Assembly (NCBI GenBank): GCA_001751085.1 | Contig: MAXP01000214.1 | Span: forward strand, 1-8,404 | DNA: 8,404 nt | Reading direction: 5' to 3' | Source of the DNA: Desulfobacterales bacterium C00003060 | Lineage (GTDB): Bacteria > Desulfobacterota > Desulfobacteria > Desulfobacterales > C00003060 | Shown here: one piece after another, positions 5,622 to 8,404 of the stretch | Position numbering within the stretch: the stretch's first letter is position 1 | Layout: every line of letters begins with the position of its first letter | Notes under the pieces: model-generated | Databases searched by the model: none | What the model saw: only the letters and a program-made list of their open reading frames with translations | Told to the model about the DNA's origin: nothing | Translations under genes and position numbers: made by a program

Positions 5622-6491
5622 CTACAGGGCACGCATGAACTCCGGCATAAGGGGGATATTTCCCACTATGGCCTGGTCAATAAGGTCGATTGTTGCCTCT
5701 TTGTCCCTGGGGAGTCTTGCCTTGATGGGGAGATAGTTAGAGGCATGATTGGCATAAAACAGCCCTCTGGAAAGGTCGGTATGGGCTATCATGGTCTTGA
5801 GTTCTCTGAGCATCGCCATGGGCGAGACCAGCTTGAAATGACCCTCTGCATGGTCACGCCAGAGGGGTGTGTTGGGAAGAAGCATCAGGCTTAAAGCTCC
5901 CACATGGTCCGGGTCCATGGCGCTCAGGGCGCGGCCGGTTGCTTCAGCATGCACAGCGGAGCGTTCAGGTCCAGCCAGACCAAGCAGGACTGTAACCGAA
6001 AGCTTGATTCCTGCTTCCCTGACCCTTTGCCCCATCTTGATGATTGTATCCACACTGACACCTTTTCTTGACTTTTTCAGGGTGACATCGTCGCCGCTCT
6101 CAAGGCCCATGTACACGATACCCAGCCCATTCTGACGCAGGGCTATCAAGTCATCCAGGGTCTTGGTTCGGATGCTCTTGGCATTGCCGTACGTTCCCAC
6201 ACGTGTAACCCAGGGAAGTCGCTCTCGAATCGTCTTCAGGAGTCTAAGGAGTCTCCCTTTAGGGATAATCAGGGCATCGCCATCAGTTAGGAAGACACGG
6301 CGTTGGCGCCCGCAATAGCGGGCTGCAAACTCGATGTCCTGTTGAATGACCGATTCCGTCTTGATCCCAAAGCGCACACCCTTGTATGTGCCGCAGAAAG
6401 TACACTTGTTGTGGGAGCATCCAACCGTGATCTGAAGGATGATGCTGTTAGCCTCGCTCGGAGGCCGGATGATCGTACCCTGATAGTCCAT
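5622..6491 (-). CDS. Radical SAM protein (CX4CX2C cluster motif)
   Basis: A radical SAM enzyme of about 289 residues; the reaction is unknown. The cluster-binding cysteines are Cys25, Cys30 and Cys33 in VGCSHNKCTFCGTYKG. The spacing is CX4CX2C, not the usual CX3CX2C; I recall this from a subgroup of uncharacterised COG1032/Elp3-like radical SAM proteins. Further family features are the acidic FLTDGDAL (about 92-99), the GLESGDD segment (SAM-contacting strand) and LSVTVLLGLAG. It has no B12-binding or TRAM domain and is short, so it is not a methylthiotransferase. The ATG has GAGG with an 8-nt spacer. The 5' flank carries one arm of a large inverted repeat. It is transcribed alone, converging on the nitroreductase gene. 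Confidence 0.88.
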   Translation of the reverse strand: MDYQGTIIRPPSEANSIILQITVGCSHNKCTFCGTYKGVRFGIKTESVIQQDIEFAARYCGRQRRVFLTDGDALIIPKGRLLRLLKTIRERLPWVTRVGTYGNAKSIRTKTLDDLIALRQNGLGIVYMGLESGDDVTLKKSRKGVSVDTIIKMGQRVREAGIKLSVTVLLGLAGPERSAVHAEATGRALSAMDPDHVGALSLMLLPNTPLWRDHAEGHFKLVSPMAMLRELKTMIAHTDLSRGLFYANHASNYLPIKARLPRDKEATIDLIDQAIVGNIPLMPEFMRAL

Positions 6492-6532
6492 ATATTGAGC
6501 CTCAACTGAACCACTGAACTATTTGACGATTT

Positions 6533-6733
6533 GGCATCCTTCACGACAAGTCAAAAGTTGTTTACACTTTGTTGATGTTGTATTTTGGCAGTAAAATTTG
6601 AAACTTGAAATTGGGAAAAACACAAAGATGTAGATGCGTTACCTAATTTCAAGTTTTCAGTTTGGACATCGCCATTCAATTCGATAATACACGCTTTTTC
6701 GAAAAAAGTGTAAACTGGTGAATGAAGGATGCC
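6533..6733. repeat. Nested imperfect inverted repeat of about 200 bp (MITE-like)
   Basis: Three inverted pairs share nearly one centre (about 6629-6638): GGCATCCTTCA (6533-6543) with 6723-6733; GTTTACACTTT (6560-6570) with 6705-6715; AAACTTGAAATT (6601-6612) with 6645-6656. All three are perfect. The intervals between them are unequal, so the arms are imperfect. No gene is seen inside. The left tip lies about 40 nt from the start of the radical SAM gene. A decayed miniature inverted-repeat element is one reading; a regulatory stem-loop is another. Confidence 0.6.
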
Positions 6734-6739
6734 GATGAT

Positions 6740-6920
6740 TTCTCAACTTATCAATTTCCGCGGGTATTGTAAAGGCAGAGCGGTGTTCGCCCTTGAGAAG
6801 AGGGTCTTTTCGTGGTAATCTGAAACAATTCTGTAAAATGTTACTTCTCAAAAAGTCCGGGCAAAGTCCTGTGATTAGGCCCGCTCAGATTATTGAGAAG
6901 TCGCTGGACTCATTGAGAAG
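6740..6920. promoter_or_regulatory. Cluster of TTGAGAAG motifs upstream of manC
   Basis: The 8-mer TTGAGAAG occurs at 6793-6800, 6893-6900 and 6913-6920 on the plus strand and at 6844-6851 on the minus strand. A 7-nt match (TTGAGAA) is at 6740-6746 on the minus strand. The last two plus-strand copies, both ATTGAGAAG, start 20 nt apart, about two helical turns. Four exact copies in 128 bp is far above chance, so a regulator binding array is plausible. No factor can be named. Confidence 0.5.
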
Positions 6921-6940
6921 AAGTTACCCAAAAACATTAT
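6913..6940 (+). promoter_or_regulatory. Candidate manC promoter
   Basis: TTGAGA (6913-6918, five of six to TTGACA) is followed after 16 nt by CATTAT (6935-6940, four of six). Initiation near 6947 would leave about 20 nt before the ATG, including the AGGAAG ribosome site. The -35 coincides with the last TTGAGAAG motif. Confidence 0.35.
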
Positions 6941-6965
6941 CTTGAAGTGTATAGGAAGCTTGAAT

Positions 6966-8048
6966 ATGAAGGAGCAAAGATTGGACATGGTCGTGGTTAT
7001 CATGGCCGGAGGGATAGGAACAAGATTCTGGCCGTTGAGTACAGAAGAAAGACCGAAGCAGTTTCTTAATCTGTTTGGTGACCGGACCTTGTTGCAAAGA
7101 AGCTTTGATCGTATTTCGAATCTTGTGCCTTGCGAACGGATACTGGTTTTGACCAATGCGGCCTTTGTCTCAATGGTAGCGAAACAGCTTCCCCAAATTC
7201 CGCTGGAGAATATTATCGGAGAACCCATAAGGCGTGATACTGCTGCTGCCGTGGGCCTTGCGGCAGCGTTATGCCGCAGACGTTTTGGCAACCCGATCAT
7301 AACAACACTGACAGCGGATCATCTGATTGAACCTGTTGCTCTATTCCAGAAGACCCTGCTTTCGGCTGCCCGCAGGGCTGCTGATGATAATGCCCTCTAC
7401 ACCTTTGGCATTGAGCCGACATATCCGGCTACTGGTTACGGGTACCTGGAACGTGGGGTGCCAATTACCAGTGAGGATGGGGTCGAACACTTCCGGGTCC
7501 TGCACTTCAAGGAAAAGCCGGACCTGGAGAAGGCCCGTGAGTATGTTGAGTCTGGCACGTTTTTCTGGAACTCAGGCATGTTCGTGTGGACTGCGGATAC
7601 TATATTGAAAGAGATCGAAATCCATCTGCCAAACCATGCCGAAGCCCTTTCCCGTGTAGCTGCCTTTGATCAGACGCCCCAGTGGGAACAAGCACTCAAT
7701 GCTGCATTCGAGTCGCTTCATGCTGTATCGGTCGACTTTGGGGTAATGGAAAAAGCGCAAGATGTCCGATGTGTGGCATCAAGGTTTTCCTGGAGTGATG
7801 TAGGAGGCTGGTTGGCCCTGAAAGACTTCCTGAATGAGGATAAGGCGGGGAATTGCTGTAGAGGGAAGGTTGTGACGCTGGACGCAACAGATAACGTGGT
7901 CTTTTGCGAAGATTCCAACGAAACGGTGGTTCTGATCGGGATGAAAGACCTCATAATCGTACGAGCAGGATCAAAGACCCTGGTTACTCACAAGGACCGC
8001 ACGGAGGACCTGAAAAGGCTTGTTCAGGCCATGGGAGGGAAGGAATAG
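6966..8048 (+). CDS. manC: Mannose-1-phosphate guanylyltransferase (GDP-mannose pyrophosphorylase)
   Basis: Makes GDP-mannose and pyrophosphate from mannose-1-P and GTP in the cytoplasm, following the mutase encoded at 51-1403. With the ATG at 6966 the protein has 360 residues, the single-domain form without a C-terminal isomerase domain. Motifs: nucleotide-binding MAGGIGTRFWPLS at 13-25 with KQF at 31-33; GEPIRRDTAAA at 85-95; TADH at 116-119; the sugar-binding FKEKP at 181-185; WNSGMFVW at 201-208; DFGVMEK at 257-263; WSDVGGW at 276-282. AGGAAG lies about 7 nt before this ATG. An in-frame TTG at 6942 has no ribosome site. The ATG at 6987 has AAGGAG at 12 nt and would start just before the core, so it remains possible. 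A TTGAGAAG array lies upstream. It converges with the 72-residue membrane protein, 6 nt apart. Confidence 0.95.
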   Translation: MKEQRLDMVVVIMAGGIGTRFWPLSTEERPKQFLNLFGDRTLLQRSFDRISNLVPCERILVLTNAAFVSMVAKQLPQIPLENIIGEPIRRDTAAAVGLAAALCRRRFGNPIITTLTADHLIEPVALFQKTLLSAARRAADDNALYTFGIEPTYPATGYGYLERGVPITSEDGVEHFRVLHFKEKPDLEKAREYVESGTFFWNSGMFVWTADTILKEIEIHLPNHAEALSRVAAFDQTPQWEQALNAAFESLHAVSVDFGVMEKAQDVRCVASRFSWSDVGGWLALKDFLNEDKAGNCCRGKVVTLDATDNVVFCEDSNETVVLIGMKDLIIVRAGSKTLVTHKDRTEDLKRLVQAMGGKE

Positions 8049-8054
8049 GGAAGG

Positions 8055-8273
8055 TCACGAAAATAGACGCCTGATAATCCTCTGGAAAAACCGGCGTCGG
8101 CGAAGGATCATACCAGGCACGACACCTGCTAAGTGGTAAGGCAGAAACTGGCGACCGGCCACATCGAAGCCCAACCCCCAATGCAATAGTGCGTAGACTC
8201 CCCACACAGCTACACCCATGACTATGAGGACTGTTCCAAAGGTCGTCAAAAGGTCCTTCTTGTCCTTTGTCAT
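8055..8273 (-). CDS. Small membrane protein, 72 residues, unknown function
   Basis: I cannot name a family. The sequence has a lysine-rich start (MTKDKKD), a strong hydrophobic helix at about 9-31 (FGTVLIVMGVAVWGVYALL), a second, shorter apolar stretch at about 43-57 (FLPYHLAGVVPGMIL), and a very basic tail RRRRFFQRIIRRLF. By the positive-inside rule both ends would be cytoplasmic with a short hairpin through the inner membrane. No ribosome site is visible before the ATG. The ATG overlaps, as ATGA, the stop codon of a minus-strand frame that is open from the window edge, so translation could be coupled to an upstream gene. It converges on manC. Confidence 0.65.
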   Translation of the reverse strand: MTKDKKDLLTTFGTVLIVMGVAVWGVYALLHWGLGFDVAGRQFLPYHLAGVVPGMILRRRRFFQRIIRRLFS

Positions 8274-8364
8274 TGTGTTAGCGGAAGAGCAACCAAAATC
8301 CGTACCAAATAAGAATTGATCGTGTATTTCCAGATAATCGCTTCTATACCTCGGAAGGTCATAA

Positions 8365-8404
8365 ATGGCGATTTTCTCGGTGAGTCATGAGCATCAAGAG
8401 CAAG
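8365..8404 (+). CDS. Possible 5' end of a rightward gene (partial)
   Basis: An ATG at 8365 is preceded by GGAAGG (8353-8358) with a 6-nt spacer, a strong ribosome site, and stays open to the end of the window. The 13 visible codons begin MAIFSVSHEHQEQ. That is too short for any family assignment. If real, it diverges from the 72-residue membrane protein gene, with a shared region of about 90 nt between them. A competing minus-strand frame covers the same bases. Confidence 0.4.
   Translation, partial: MAIFSVSHEHQEQ

Noticed and set aside
6657..6851. A 64-codon minus-strand open frame upstream of manC
   Set aside because: It overlaps the inverted-repeat arm and the TTGAGAAG motifs, lacks a ribosome site, and its composition does not look like a protein gene.
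6942..6965. TTG at 6942 as the manC start
   Set aside because: It has no ribosome site and lies right after the likely -10 (6935-6940), before the predicted transcript start near 6947. The ATG at 6966 has AGGAAG at proper spacing.

Overview
The window looks like chromosomal DNA of a Gram-negative bacterium. My best guess is an anaerobic member of the old Deltaproteobacteria (Desulfobacterota, Desulfobacterales-like). This is inferred from the BamD outer-membrane lipoprotein, the non-classical thioredoxin reductase, the radical SAM family present and the style of the intergenic repeats. No marker gene settles it. Base composition is moderate and I see no abrupt change that would mark a large recent insertion. 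There is no transposase, integrase, phage gene or CRISPR array.

Layout. A phosphomannomutase/phosphoglucomutase gene (51-1403, +) converges on a leftward cluster, trxA - trxB-like - bamD (3393 to 1432, -), whose genes are tightly packed. Divergent from trxA is a two-gene tRNA unit, tRNA-Lys(TTT) and tRNA-Glu(TTC), 2 nt apart and both with encoded CCA. Next comes an unusual stretch of about 1.1 kb (3735-4810). It holds a dispersed repeat in two copies (3944-4121 and 4450-4649), several hairpins and, between the copies, a 35-residue single-span membrane protein on the minus strand (4247-4354). That gene has a Shine-Dalgarno site, a promoter-like sequence lying at the edge of the right-hand repeat copy, and a candidate terminator. 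A nitroreductase-family gene (4811-5602, +) then converges on a radical SAM gene (5622-6491, -). A non-coding stretch (6492-6965) carries a nested inverted repeat of about 200 bp and a cluster of TTGAGAAG motifs leading into manC (6966-8048, +), a mannose-1-phosphate guanylyltransferase. A 72-residue membrane protein (8055-8273, -) converges on manC. The right edge may hold the start of a further rightward gene.

How the genes fit together. The mutase at the left end and the guanylyltransferase near the right end catalyse successive steps, mannose-6-P to mannose-1-P to GDP-mannose, which feeds LPS, O-antigen or exopolysaccharide synthesis. They are about 5.5 kb apart and not one operon. Thioredoxin and its partner reductase form a dithiol-disulfide system, co-directional with BamD of the outer-membrane beta-barrel assembly machine. 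The most unusual item is the small membrane protein between the repeats, apparently expressed from a repeat-borne promoter through a hairpin-containing leader.
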